From NCBI RefSeq assembly GCF_001411805.1, contig NZ_CP007212.1, positions 3,348,001 to 3,412,000 on the forward strand: a DNA stretch of 64,000 nucleotides, in the 5' to 3' direction. The stretch comes from Burkholderia plantarii. Its GTDB lineage: Bacteria > Pseudomonadota > Gammaproteobacteria > Burkholderiales > Burkholderiaceae. The position numbers and the translations under genes were made by a program. The notes under the pieces are model-generated. The model made no database searches. It was not told where the DNA came from and saw only the letters and a program-made list of their open reading frames with translations. Below are positions 56,057-64,000 of this stretch, piece after piece; positions within the stretch are counted from its first letter, which is position 1; each line of letters opens with the position of its first letter.

Positions 56057-57970
56057 TCACGCCGCCGGCGGCTCGCGATCCGCGAGCGCTTCGCCAATCG
56101 CCTCGCTCACCCAACGTTCGATTTCCGGCGCGAGCGCCAGCAGCACCTGCTGCGAGACTTCTCCCGCGAGCGCCGCCGCATGCTGCTGGACCACCTCGCG
56201 ACAGCGCGCGTCGATCAGCGCGCGGCCTTCGCCGGCCAGATAGCCGGCAACGCGGCCGTGCAGCCGCTCGGCGACGCGCTGCGCGTCGATGGCTGGCGCC
56301 GCCGGCGCGAGTGGGGCCACTGCCGGCAGCGGCTCGGGGCCGCCGTGCTGCAGTTCGACGGGGGGCGGCGCTTCGTGATCGGCGAAGCGCGCCGGCATCG
56401 GCTCGTCGGCGGCGAACGGCGTCAGTTCGGCGAACGCGGCGGGCGGCATCGCCTCGATGGCGTGCAGCGCCGAGCCGGTGCGGGCCACGACCTCGTTATC
56501 GGCCGGCGAGGCTTCGCTGACAGGCGCATCGGCGGTGCCGAGCTTGCTGCCGGCGGCGGCCCGCTCGGCGTCGACTGGCTCGGCGGCCTGCTCCGGATTG
56601 GTCAGCGCGTAGGCAAGCGAGGCGTCGTCCGGGGCGTCGTGCTCGTCGTCGCGAACGAGCGGCGTTTCGACCGCCTCGTGCGGCGTGGGAGCCGGCGGCG
56701 ATGTCACGGATGCCGCGTCGGGCTTCAGTGGAGAAAGCAGTTCCGGGCTTGCCGCGAACTCCTGTGGAACCGCGGGCTCGGACGCGACGAACACGGCCTC
56801 CGAGGCACTCGGCTCGACGTGCGCGGGCGGTGCGGACGAAGCGAGGGGCTCGGGTGCCGCGGCGAGTGCCTGGGGCACCGGCGGCTCCGCCGACCCGAAC
56901 GGCGGGTTCTCCGCGAGTGGCTCTACTTTTGCGGCCGCCTCCTGTGGATAAACCGCATCGGGCTCGACGCCGAACTGCCGTGCCGCCGCCAGTTCGGGGA
57001 AATGCGCCTCCGGGGCGTTCGGTGCGGCCTCGACGGTCGGCTCGGACGGCTCGACTACGGATTCCCGTGCTGCGGCAGGCTCGGGCGCGGCGGTGAATGC
57101 ACGCGGCGGCGCCTCGGCGTCCGGCTCCGGTGAAATGTACGACTCGGGGTCCGCCACGGGCGCCGGTGCCGCCTCCCGCTCGTGCGGAGCAACAGGCGTC
57201 TCGGGCACTGCGGCAACTTCCTGATGCGCCGACGGTTCAGGCGAAACCAGCGCCCCGGGCGCCCTGGCGAGTTCTTGCGGCGCCAGCGGCTCAGGCGGAA
57301 CGAACCGCGCCTCGGATGCATTCGGCACCGTATCGACGGGCGGTTCCGGCAACGGCTCCGGCGCGCCAGCCAACTCCGGCGGCACCCCCGGCTCCGGCGC
57401 GACGAACGGCGCATCGGGAACGTCCTGCTCAACCTCGCGGGCCCCGGTTGGCGACACATGCGGCCCGGCCGGTGCGGCCTCCGACTCCGGCAAAGGCGGC
57501 TCGTCTGCCGCAGCCTGCGGAGCCAATTCAACCTGACGGGAAGTCGTCGCTTCGGGCGTATGCGCCGGCACCGACTCCGGCGCCACGAACGTGGCTTCCG
57601 GCAACGCCGCGCGCTCCTGCGGAGAAACCTCGGACTTCGACGCCCGCGCCTGCGTTTCTCTCGGCGCGGCGGGCACCTCCGCCCGCCCAGCCTCCTCCGC
57701 CCCGGTCGCCAGCCTCGACACCGGCAGCGCATCGGCCCCGGCCGCGCCGGCCGGCGCGTCGTAAACCGTCGACAGCGCCGCGCGCGCCTCGACCGGCGGC
57801 AGCCCGGAAGCGGCCAGTTCGGGCGCAACCTCCGGCGGCAGATCGGGAACGTCGCCGGCACGCGGCGCAGGCGCCTCCGGCTGCGTCACGGAACGCGCCG
57901 GCACGAGCTTGCCGGGCACCAGCACATCGGTCAGAACAGGAATGTCGAACTCGTGGTTGGCGTCGGGCAT
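56057..57970 (-). CDS. DUF2486-like protein with long Pro/Ala/Glu repeat region
   Basis: Protein of 637 residues in three parts. The N-terminus has a short conserved-looking DIPVLTDVLVPGK (9-21). The last 75 residues are helical (VAERLHGRVAGYLAGEGRAL...IERWVSEAIGEALADRE). These two ends resemble the Burkholderiales DUF2486 family. Between them lie about 520 residues of low-complexity sequence with a loose 35-residue repeat such as FVAPEPGVPPELAGAPEPL, FVPPEPLAPQELARAPGAL and FVASEPAVPQEFAASPELL. There is no signal peptide or membrane span. The function is unknown. holC starts 18 bases upstream, so the two may be co-transcribed. Confidence 0.75.
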   Translation of the reverse strand: MPDANHEFDIPVLTDVLVPGKLVPARSVTQPEAPAPRAGDVPDLPPEVAPELAASGLPPVEARAALSTVYDAPAGAAGADALPVSRLATGAEEAGRAEVPAAPRETQARASKSEVSPQERAALPEATFVAPESVPAHTPEATTSRQVELAPQAAADEPPLPESEAAPAGPHVSPTGAREVEQDVPDAPFVAPEPGVPPELAGAPEPLPEPPVDTVPNASEARFVPPEPLAPQELARAPGALVSPEPSAHQEVAAVPETPVAPHEREAAPAPVADPESYISPEPDAEAPPRAFTAAPEPAAARESVVEPSEPTVEAAPNAPEAHFPELAAARQFGVEPDAVYPQEAAAKVEPLAENPPFGSAEPPVPQALAAAPEPLASSAPPAHVEPSASEAVFVASEPAVPQEFAASPELLSPLKPDAASVTSPPAPTPHEAVETPLVRDDEHDAPDDASLAYALTNPEQAAEPVDAERAAAGSKLGTADAPVSEASPADNEVVARTGSALHAIEAMPPAAFAELTPFAADEPMPARFADHEAPPPVELQHGGPEPLPAVAPLAPAAPAIDAQRVAERLHGRVAGYLAGEGRALIDARCREVVQQHAAALAGEVSQQVLLALAPEIERWVSEAIGEALADREPPAA

Positions 57971-57988
57971 GTTGCCTCCGGGCGCGGG

Positions 57989-58405
57989 TCAGCCGCCCTG
58001 CTTGTAGTTGTTCAGCGCATAGCCGCGATCGCGGTAGAACCGGTAGCGATCGCGGCCGGCCGCCAGTTCCTCGGGCGCGTTGCCGACCACCTCGAGCAGC
58101 CGCGCGAACCGCGCGAACTGCGCGGGCACCTCGGCGCCGAGATTGAGCACCACGCCGTCGTGCGGCGCGCGGGAAAGATCGGCGGTCAGCACGATCGGCG
58201 TCTGGCCGGCCAGCGGATTGTCGACCGAGCAGTGCGGAATGAAATCGAGCGGCGAGAAGGTCCAGAGCCGCTCGTCAAGCGCGCGCAGCCGTGCCGGCTC
58301 CGCGCAGACGACGACGGATTGCCCCGCCAGATACGCCTTGCGCAACAGCCGGCACGCATACGCCAGCGAATCGCCGACGTTCGAGTGGAAATCGATCCGC
58401 GTCAT
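57989..58405 (-). CDS. holC: DNA polymerase III subunit chi
   Basis: Protein of 138 residues that links the clamp loader (through psi) to single-strand-binding protein. The N-terminal MTRIDFHSNVGDSLAYACRLLRKAY, the DERLWTFSPLDFIPHC strand and the C-terminal YRFYRDRGYALNNYKQGG are typical. It lies 31 bases after pepA on the same strand, the pepA-holC order seen in many proteobacteria. Confidence 0.93.
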   Translation of the reverse strand: MTRIDFHSNVGDSLAYACRLLRKAYLAGQSVVVCAEPARLRALDERLWTFSPLDFIPHCSVDNPLAGQTPIVLTADLSRAPHDGVVLNLGAEVPAQFARFARLLEVVGNAPEELAAGRDRYRFYRDRGYALNNYKQGG

Positions 58406-58436
58406 CGCGCGCGCCGCCGCGTCGTTGCCGCGCCGC

Positions 58437-59948
58437 TCACGCGTCGGCGCGGTCGATCAGGAACTGCGTCAGGAGCGGCACCGGACGGCCGGTGGCCCCC
58501 TTCGCGGCGCCGCTCTTCCAGGCGGTGCCGGCGATGTCGAGGTGCGCCCACGGATAAGCCTCGGCGAAGCGCGACAGGAAGCACGCGGCCGTCACGCTGC
58601 CGGCCGGGCGCCCGCCGAGGTTCGTCAGGTCGGCGAAGTTCGACTTCAGCTGGTCCTGATACTCGTCGTCGAGCGGCAGGCGCCAGGCCGCATCTCCAGC
58701 CTCGCGCGAGGCGTCGAGCAGCTCGCCCGCCAGCGCGTCGTCCTTCGAGAACAGGCCGCTGTTGTGGTGGCCGAGCGCGATGATGCAGGCGCCCGTCAGC
58801 GTCGCGACGTCGATCACGGCGGCCGGCTTGAAGCGCTCGGCATAGGTGAGCGCGTCGCAGAGGATCAGGCGGCCCTCGGCGTCGGTATTGAGCACTTCGA
58901 CCGTCAGACCCTTCATGGTCGTGACGATGTCGCCCGGCTTCAGCGCGTTGCCCGCCGGCATGTTCTCGCAGGTCGGCACGATCGCGACGACGTTGAGCTT
59001 GAGCCCCATCTCGGCCACGGCGCGCATCGCACCGAGCACCGAACCGGCGCCGCACATGTCGTACTTCATCTCGTCCATGCCCTCGCCCGGCTTCAGCGAG
59101 ATGCCGCCCGTGTCGAACGTGATGCCCTTGCCGACCAGCACGATCGGCGCGGCCTTGGCCGGCCCGCCCTGGTAGTGCAGCACGATGAACTGCGGCGGCT
59201 CGACCGAGCCGCGCGCGACCGCCAGGAACGAGTCCATCTTCAGCGCCTGGATCTGCTTCAGGCCGAGCACCTCGGACTTGAGGTTCCAGTCCTTGGCCAT
59301 CTGCCGGGCGGCGTTCGCGAGATAGGTGGGGGTGCAGACGTTGGCGGGCAGGTTGCCCAGATCGCGCGCGAAATCGGTGCCGTTGGCGATCGCCACAGCC
59401 TGCTTCGCGGCCAGCTTGGCGGCCTTCTCGTCGGCCGGATCGACGCTGAACACGACGCGCTTGAGCGCGGCCGGCGCGGGCTCGGCCTTGCTCTTCATCT
59501 GCGTGAAGCGGTAGGTTTCGTTGCGCAGCGCGAGGATCGCGGCCCGCACGCACCAGTCGGACGTGCGCTCGGCCACCGGCAGCTGCGTGAGCGTGAACGC
59601 GACCTGCCCGACCTTGGTCCCGAGCAGCGCGCGCCACGCGGCGCGGGCGGCTTCCTGGTAGGCCTTCTGGCCGAATCCGTCCTGCTTGCCGAGGCCGACC
59701 AGCAGCACGCGCGACGCGCCGATGCCCGACACTTCGTGCAGGACGAGCGTCTTGCCGGCCTTGCCGTCCATGTCGCCGGCCTTGATGATTCGCGACAGCA
59801 GCCCCTTGGTGGCTTCATCCGTGTCGAGCGCGGCGCCCGACAGCGTCTGCGACTCGAACACGCCGATCACGATGCAGTCGGATTTTCCGGTCAGGAACCC
59901 CTTGGAAGCGCCTTTGCTCCAATCAAAGCCTTTTATGCTAAAGTCCAT
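58437..59948 (-). CDS. pepA: Leucyl aminopeptidase
   Basis: Cytosolic M17 metallo-aminopeptidase of 503 residues that removes N-terminal residues from peptides; homologues also bind DNA. The two-metal site is visible in [17 protein letters not shown] and [11 protein letters not shown], and the signature NTDAEGRL is present. The N-terminal macro-like domain occupies about 1-170. It diverges from lptF over 108 bases and leads the pepA-holC-DUF2486 unit. Confidence 0.95.
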   Translation of the reverse strand: MDFSIKGFDWSKGASKGFLTGKSDCIVIGVFESQTLSGAALDTDEATKGLLSRIIKAGDMDGKAGKTLVLHEVSGIGASRVLLVGLGKQDGFGQKAYQEAARAAWRALLGTKVGQVAFTLTQLPVAERTSDWCVRAAILALRNETYRFTQMKSKAEPAPAALKRVVFSVDPADEKAAKLAAKQAVAIANGTDFARDLGNLPANVCTPTYLANAARQMAKDWNLKSEVLGLKQIQALKMDSFLAVARGSVEPPQFIVLHYQGGPAKAAPIVLVGKGITFDTGGISLKPGEGMDEMKYDMCGAGSVLGAMRAVAEMGLKLNVVAIVPTCENMPAGNALKPGDIVTTMKGLTVEVLNTDAEGRLILCDALTYAERFKPAAVIDVATLTGACIIALGHHNSGLFSKDDALAGELLDASREAGDAAWRLPLDDEYQDQLKSNFADLTNLGGRPAGSVTAACFLSRFAEAYPWAHLDIAGTAWKSGAAKGATGRPVPLLTQFLIDRADA

Positions 59949-60056
59949 CGCGCTTGTCCTCGGATAAAATCTGGGCTATGGGTGAAAGCCGCAATTATCC
60001 GCTATTTTTCCCGTGGCGGCGCGCGCCCCTTCCCTCCCGCCCTCTTCGCATCAAAC

Positions 60057-61148
60057 ATGATCTTTGAACGCTCCCTCCAGCGCGAGCTTGCGTATACGGC
60101 CGGCGCTGTCTTCATGGTGCTGCTCACGATCATGCTGACGTCGATGATGATCCGTATCGTCGGCTACGCAGCGTCCGGTCAGGTCAGCCCGAAGGACGTG
60201 CTCGTGCTGATCGGCCTCACCGTGATCGGCTACCTCGCGATGATCCTGGTCGGCACCCTGTTCGTGTCGATCCTGTTCGTGCTCACGCGCTGGTATCGCG
60301 ATTCCGAAATGGTGGTGTGGCTCGCCTCGGGCGTGAGCCTCACGCGCCTGATCCGGCCGATCGGCGTGTTCTCCACGCCGATCGTGCTGCTCATCGCGTT
60401 CTTCGCGTTCATCGGCTGGCCGTGGTCGAACCAGCAGAGCAAGCTGATCAAGGCGCGCTTCCAGCAGCGCGACGAGGTCTCGCTGCTCGCCCCGGGCCAG
60501 TTCCGCGAATCCACCTCGACCAACCGCGTGTTCTTCATCGAGAAGATGTCGCCGGACCAGGCCCGGGTGCAGAACGTGTTCGTCACGACCACCGAGCAGG
60601 GCAAGGTCAACATCGTCGTCTCGCAGACCGGCCGCACCGAAACCGAAAAGAACGGCGACCGCTTCATCGTGCTCGAGAACGGCCGCCGCTACGACGGTGT
60701 GCCCGGCCAGCCGAACTTCAAGATCATGCAGTTCGAGCGCTACGGCGTGAAGATCCAGAGCAAGCAGGTGGTCACGCAGCCCACCACCACCAGCACGCCC
60801 ACGCTCGACCTGTTGCGCGATCCAACCAAGGAAAACCTGGCCGAATTCGCCTGGCGCGCCGGCCTGCCGTTGATCGCGATCAACCTGATGATCCTGGCGA
60901 TCCCGCTCGCCTACCAGAATCCGCGGCGCGGCCGCACCGTGAACCTCGTGATGGCCGTGCTGATCTATCTGACGTATTCCAACCTGCTGAACGTGGTGCA
61001 ATCGCAGATCGAGCGCGGCAAGCTGCCGTTCGGCGTCGGGCTGGTGGTGCTGCACGTGGTGGTGGCCGGCATCGTCGCGTTCCTGTTCTGGCTGCGCGTG
61101 CGCAACCGGCCGCTCATCTCGCGGGCCACGTTCCGCCGGGGAGCCTGA
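60057..61148 (+). CDS. lptF: LPS export permease LptF
   Basis: Inner-membrane subunit of the LptB2FG transporter that extracts lipopolysaccharide. The 363 residues include six membrane helices and a periplasmic beta-jellyroll domain (about 120-260). The start MIFERSLQRELAYTAGAVFMVL is the family start. TAAAAT at 59965-59970 may be the -10 box. lptG follows three bases after the stop. Confidence 0.94.
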   Translation: MIFERSLQRELAYTAGAVFMVLLTIMLTSMMIRIVGYAASGQVSPKDVLVLIGLTVIGYLAMILVGTLFVSILFVLTRWYRDSEMVVWLASGVSLTRLIRPIGVFSTPIVLLIAFFAFIGWPWSNQQSKLIKARFQQRDEVSLLAPGQFRESTSTNRVFFIEKMSPDQARVQNVFVTTTEQGKVNIVVSQTGRTETEKNGDRFIVLENGRRYDGVPGQPNFKIMQFERYGVKIQSKQVVTQPTTTSTPTLDLLRDPTKENLAEFAWRAGLPLIAINLMILAIPLAYQNPRRGRTVNLVMAVLIYLTYSNLLNVVQSQIERGKLPFGVGLVVLHVVVAGIVAFLFWLRVRNRPLISRATFRRGA

Positions 61149-61151
61149 CCG

Positions 61152-62300
61152 ATGCGGCTCTACGAAAAGTATTTCGCGCGCCAGATCTACCTGACGTTCA
61201 TCTTCGTGCTGTTCGCGTTCTCGGGGCTGTTCTTCTTCTTCGACCTGATCAGCGAGCTGAACTCGGTCGGCCACGGCACCTACAATTTCGGCTACGCGGT
61301 ACTGCGCGTCGCGCTGCAGACGCCCTCGCGCTTCTACGAGATCATCCCGGTCGCGACGCTGATCAGCGCGATCTACGTGTTCGCGCAGATGGCGGCGAAC
61401 TCGGAATTCACGATCTTCCGCGTCTCGGGCCTCGCCACCAACCAGGCGCTGCGCTCGCTGCTGAAGATCGGCGTGCCGCTCGTGATCGTCACCTACCTGA
61501 TCGGCGAATTCGTCGGCCCCTACACCGACCAGCTCTCCGAGCGCGTGCGGCTCGAGGCGCTCGGCTCGTCGGTGTCGTCGAACTTCGCCTCGGGCGTGTG
61601 GGTCAAGGACACGCTGACCGCGCGCGACAACGGCGAACCGGTCACGCGCTTCGTCAACGTCGGCACGCTGTCGCCCGACTCGACCATCAGCAACGTGCGG
61701 ATCTACGAATTCGACTCGAAGTTCCAGCTGCAGAACGTGCGGATCGCGAAGTCGGGCCGCTACGCGCCGCCCGGCCACTGGCTGCTGACCGACGTGACCG
61801 ACACCCAGCTCACGCCGATCCCGCCCGACACCCACGCGCCTGCCGACGCGCTGAATCCGGTCTACCGCTCCGAGCAGGTGTCGATGCCGCAATATTCGCT
61901 GCGCTCGGATCTCACGCCGCAGATCCTCTCGGTGCTGCTGGTGTCGCCGGAGCGGATGTCGATCTTCAACCTGTTCCGCTACATCCAGCATCTGCGCGAG
62001 AACCAGCAGGACACGCAGACCTACGACATCGCGCTGTGGCGCAAGCTGCTGTACCCGTTCGCGGTGTTCGTGATGCTGGTGCTGTCGCTGCCGTTCGCGT
62101 ACCTGCACACGCGCGCCGGCGTGGTGGGCGTGAAGGTGTTCGGCGGCATCATGCTCGGCATGAGCTTCCAGCTCTTCAACACGCTGTTCTCGCACATCGG
62201 CACGCTCAACACCTGGCCCGCGCCGCTCACGGCGGCGCTCCCCGCCCTGATCTACCTCGCGCTCGGCCTGTTCGCGCTGAAGTGGGTCGACCGGCACTGA
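61152..62300 (+). CDS. lptG: LPS export permease LptG
   Basis: Partner of LptF, 382 residues, same six-helix plus jellyroll plan. The start MRLYEKYFARQIYLTFIFVLFAF and the cytoplasmic coupling segment FTIFRVSGLATNQALRSLLKIG are typical. It begins three bases after lptF. The chelatase gene follows 30 bases downstream and may be on the same mRNA. Confidence 0.94.
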   Translation: MRLYEKYFARQIYLTFIFVLFAFSGLFFFFDLISELNSVGHGTYNFGYAVLRVALQTPSRFYEIIPVATLISAIYVFAQMAANSEFTIFRVSGLATNQALRSLLKIGVPLVIVTYLIGEFVGPYTDQLSERVRLEALGSSVSSNFASGVWVKDTLTARDNGEPVTRFVNVGTLSPDSTISNVRIYEFDSKFQLQNVRIAKSGRYAPPGHWLLTDVTDTQLTPIPPDTHAPADALNPVYRSEQVSMPQYSLRSDLTPQILSVLLVSPERMSIFNLFRYIQHLRENQQDTQTYDIALWRKLLYPFAVFVMLVLSLPFAYLHTRAGVVGVKVFGGIMLGMSFQLFNTLFSHIGTLNTWPAPLTAALPALIYLALGLFALKWVDRH

Positions 62301-62330
62301 TCAACGACTACCGCAAACAACGGAGGAACG

Positions 62331-62705
62331 ATGAGCAAGCACGGGATCATCCTGTTCGGACATGGTTCGCGCGACCCGCGCTGGATGGAGCCGTTCGAGC
62401 GGCTCGCCGCACGCGTGCGCGCCACCCACGCCAGCGGCCCGGTCTCGCTCGCGTTCCTCGAACTGATGCCGCCGGAACTGGAAGACGCGGTGGCCGCGCA
62501 CGTCACGCACGGCTGCGCGACCATCACGATCGTGCCGGTGTTCGTCGGCCAGGGCGGCCACGTGCGGCGCGACCTGCCCGAGATCCTCGAAGCGTGCCGC
62601 GCCGCGCATCCGGGCGTCGAGATCCGCTGCGCCACCGCGATCGGCGAGGACGACTCCGTGCTCGACGCGATCGCGCGCTACTGCCTGCAGCAGGCGAGCG
62701 CCTGA
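62331..62705 (+). CDS. cbiX: Short-form sirohydrochlorin chelatase, CbiX/SirB family
   Basis: Single-domain chelatase of 124 residues. The metal-binding histidines are in FGHGSRDP (His11) and near GQGGHVRRDLP. Full bacterial CbiX proteins have two such domains; this short form is expected to work as a dimer. It inserts Co or Fe into sirohydrochlorin. The convergent neighbour is a stand-alone CobA followed upstream by cysN, so a role in siroheme for sulfite reduction fits better than cobalamin here. The ATG has a GGAGGA site. Confidence 0.85.
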   Translation: MSKHGIILFGHGSRDPRWMEPFERLAARVRATHASGPVSLAFLELMPPELEDAVAAHVTHGCATITIVPVFVGQGGHVRRDLPEILEACRAAHPGVEIRCATAIGEDDSVLDAIARYCLQQASA

Positions 62706-62769
62706 CCGATCGGCGCATTCATGAGCCCTGTTTGAAGCGATGCCGCCCGCCGCGGTGTCGCCGAAACGA

Positions 62770-62799
62770 AAAAACGCCGGCCCGAAGGCCGGCGTTTTT
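62770..62799. terminator. Bidirectional terminator between cbiX and cobA
   Basis: AAAAACGCCGGCC (62770-62782), CGAA loop, GGCCGGCGTTTTT (62787-62799). The 13-bp perfect stem has A and T tracts, serving both convergent genes. Confidence 0.92.
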
Positions 62800-62838
62800 C
62801 ATTGACGGCGCCGCATCGAGGGCGCCGAACGCGTCGCG

Positions 62839-63615
62839 TCAGGCCGCGTTGCGCATGCTGTCGCCATCCGCTCCGGCTTCGGCTCGTGCGCCGTCGTCCG
62901 CGAGCCGCCCGCGTTCGCCGAACGCGGCGCCGATCATCAGCAGGCTCGGCTGCGCGGGATCGAGCCAGGCCTGCGCCTCGCCCGCCGCCATCCGCGCCAG
63001 CGTCAGTTCGAGCGTGCGCTCGCGCGGCGTGCTGCAGGCCTCGACGATCGCCACCGGCGTGTCGGCCGCGCGCCCCGCGTCGATCAGTTGCTGCGCGATG
63101 CCGGGCGCGCTGTCGCGGCCCATGTAGAACACCAGCGAATCGGCGTTGACCTGCTCGCGGATCTCGTCGCTGCCCGGCGCGCGGCTCCGGGTGGCGAACG
63201 CGACGCTGCGCGCGACGCCGCGCAGCGTCAGCGAGCGCTTCAGCGTGGCCGCGCCGGCCAGCGCCGCGGTGATGCCGGGCACCACCTCGTAGTCGATGCC
63301 GGCCGCCTCCAGCGCGCGCATTTCCTCGTCGGCGCGGCCGAACAGCATCGGGTCGCCGCCCTTCAGGCGCACCACCACGGCGTGCTCGCGCGCGGCGTCG
63401 ACGATCTGCTTGTTGATGAACTGCTGCGCGGACGAGCGCTGCCCGCAGCGCTTGCCCACCGCCACGTGCCGCGCGTTCGGCGCATGGTCGAGCATCGCGG
63501 GCTCCACCAGCGCGTCGTGCAGCACCACGTCGGCCAGGCCGAGCAGCCGCGCGCCGCGCACCGTGATCAGGTCCGCCGCGCCCGGCCCCGCGCCAATCAG
63601 ATACACCTTGCCCAT
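62839..63615 (-). CDS. cobA: Uroporphyrinogen-III C-methyltransferase
   Basis: SAM-dependent enzyme of 258 residues that converts uroporphyrinogen III to precorrin-2, the branch point to siroheme and cobalamin. VYLIGAGPGAADLITVRGARLL, VVRLKGGDPMLFGR and YEVVPGITAALAGAA are the family landmarks. It is the single-domain type and lacks the CysG dehydrogenase/ferrochelatase part. The C-terminus has a variable Ala/Asp/Gly tail. It follows cysN by 67 bases, in the usual sulfate-assimilation setting. Confidence 0.94.
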   Translation of the reverse strand: MGKVYLIGAGPGAADLITVRGARLLGLADVVLHDALVEPAMLDHAPNARHVAVGKRCGQRSSAQQFINKQIVDAAREHAVVVRLKGGDPMLFGRADEEMRALEAAGIDYEVVPGITAALAGAATLKRSLTLRGVARSVAFATRSRAPGSDEIREQVNADSLVFYMGRDSAPGIAQQLIDAGRAADTPVAIVEACSTPRERTLELTLARMAAGEAQAWLDPAQPSLLMIGAAFGERGRLADDGARAEAGADGDSMRNAA

Positions 63616-63682
63616 AAACCCTTCGTTGGTTGGTCGCCGTCAGCGGCCGTCGATAATGCTGGCGCCGCCGACGGCGCTGGCA

Positions 63683-64000
63683 TCACGCGGAGTACGCGCG
63701 GATCATGCCGGCGGCGACCGTGTGGTGCGTCGCCTCGTCGATCAGCACGAACGCGCCCGTCCCCGCATGCGCATCGTAGGTATCGCAGACGATCGGCTTT
63801 TGCAGCGTCAGCGCCACCCGGCCAATGTCGTTCATCTTCAGGTCCTGGCGGTCGGTGGCCTGCGACAGCGTATGCACGTCGAGCACCTGCCGGACCGCGC
63901 CGATCTTCGTGAACACCATGTTGGTGGTCTGCTTGAGCAGATACTTGCGTTGCGGCGACAGCGGCGTCTCGTCGAACCAGCACAGGTCCGCTTCGAGCTT
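63683..64000 (-). CDS. cysN: Sulfate adenylyltransferase subunit 1, C-terminal part (cut by window end)
   Basis: The last 105 residues of CysN; the start lies beyond the window. LEADLCWFDETPLSPQRKYLLK and RVALTLQKPIVCDTYDAH, ending in TGAFVLIDEATHHTVAAGMIRAYSA, match the C-terminal beta-barrel domain of the GTPase subunit of ATP sulfurylase. The full protein uses GTP hydrolysis to drive APS formation with CysD. cobA lies immediately downstream, linking sulfate activation with siroheme needed by sulfite reductase. Confidence 0.93.
   Translation of the reverse strand, partial: KLEADLCWFDETPLSPQRKYLLKQTTNMVFTKIGAVRQVLDVHTLSQATDRQDLKMNDIGRVALTLQKPIVCDTYDAHAGTGAFVLIDEATHHTVAAGMIRAYSA

Overview
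This window is about 64 kb of very GC-rich DNA (third codon positions almost always G or C). It reads as a core chromosomal segment of a Burkholderia-type betaproteobacterium. The reasons are the fused hemD-hemX gene followed by hemY, the ppc with a long basic N-terminal extension, the DUF3460 and DUF2486 family proteins, the zapA-6S RNA-EVE gene order, and the late cobalamin gene block. The species cannot be fixed from the sequence alone. No insertion sequence, prophage, CRISPR array, tRNA or rRNA was seen. Nearly all DNA is accounted for by intact housekeeping genes, with one gene cut at each edge.

Layout. 1-5.5 kb: end of a GNAT/DUF482 gene, a GIY-YIG protein, inorganic pyrophosphatase, then an aldehyde dehydrogenase / short-chain dehydrogenase / MFS transporter set. 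5.5-10 kb: heme operon hemC-hemDX-hemY with 4-base stop/start overlaps. 10-16 kb: ppc, an XRE/MmyB-type regulator with a repeated palindromic half-site upstream, and argH. 16-22 kb (minus strand): LprI-like protein, an acid-inducible type amino-acid decarboxylase, dcd, a SodC-like lipoprotein that has lost most metal ligands, and apbC. 22-32 kb: OmpA-type lipoprotein, a candidate small RNA, metG, then tamB and tamA. 32-36 kb: DUF3460-scpA, panC-panD, an orphan ParA ATPase and a DoxX protein, with an 11-bp-phased repeat between the last two.

36-49 kb is a cobalamin salvage and late-assembly region: cobQ, cobU, cbiB, cobD, btuF on one side and cobC, cobS, cobT, btuD, btuC, btuB on the other. 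No corrin-ring genes are present. btuB is preceded by a good sigma-70 promoter and a cobalamin riboswitch. 49-56 kb: a small coiled-coil gene overlapping zapA, 6S RNA, an EVE-domain gene, a SIMPL protein, lgt, a LysR regulator divergent from ilvD, and a small cytochrome c. 56-64 kb: a DUF2486 protein swollen by degenerate Pro/Ala/Glu repeats, holC, pepA, divergent lptF-lptG, a short CbiX chelatase, cobA (siroheme) and the end of cysN (sulfate assimilation).

I found no clearly new multi-gene system. The items most worth checking are the SodC-like protein without its metal site, the candidate sRNA upstream of metG, the palindromic operator of the XRE regulator, the 11-bp repeat near the orphan parA, the pairing of stand-alone CobA with a short CbiX, and the small proteins coupled to scpA and zapA.
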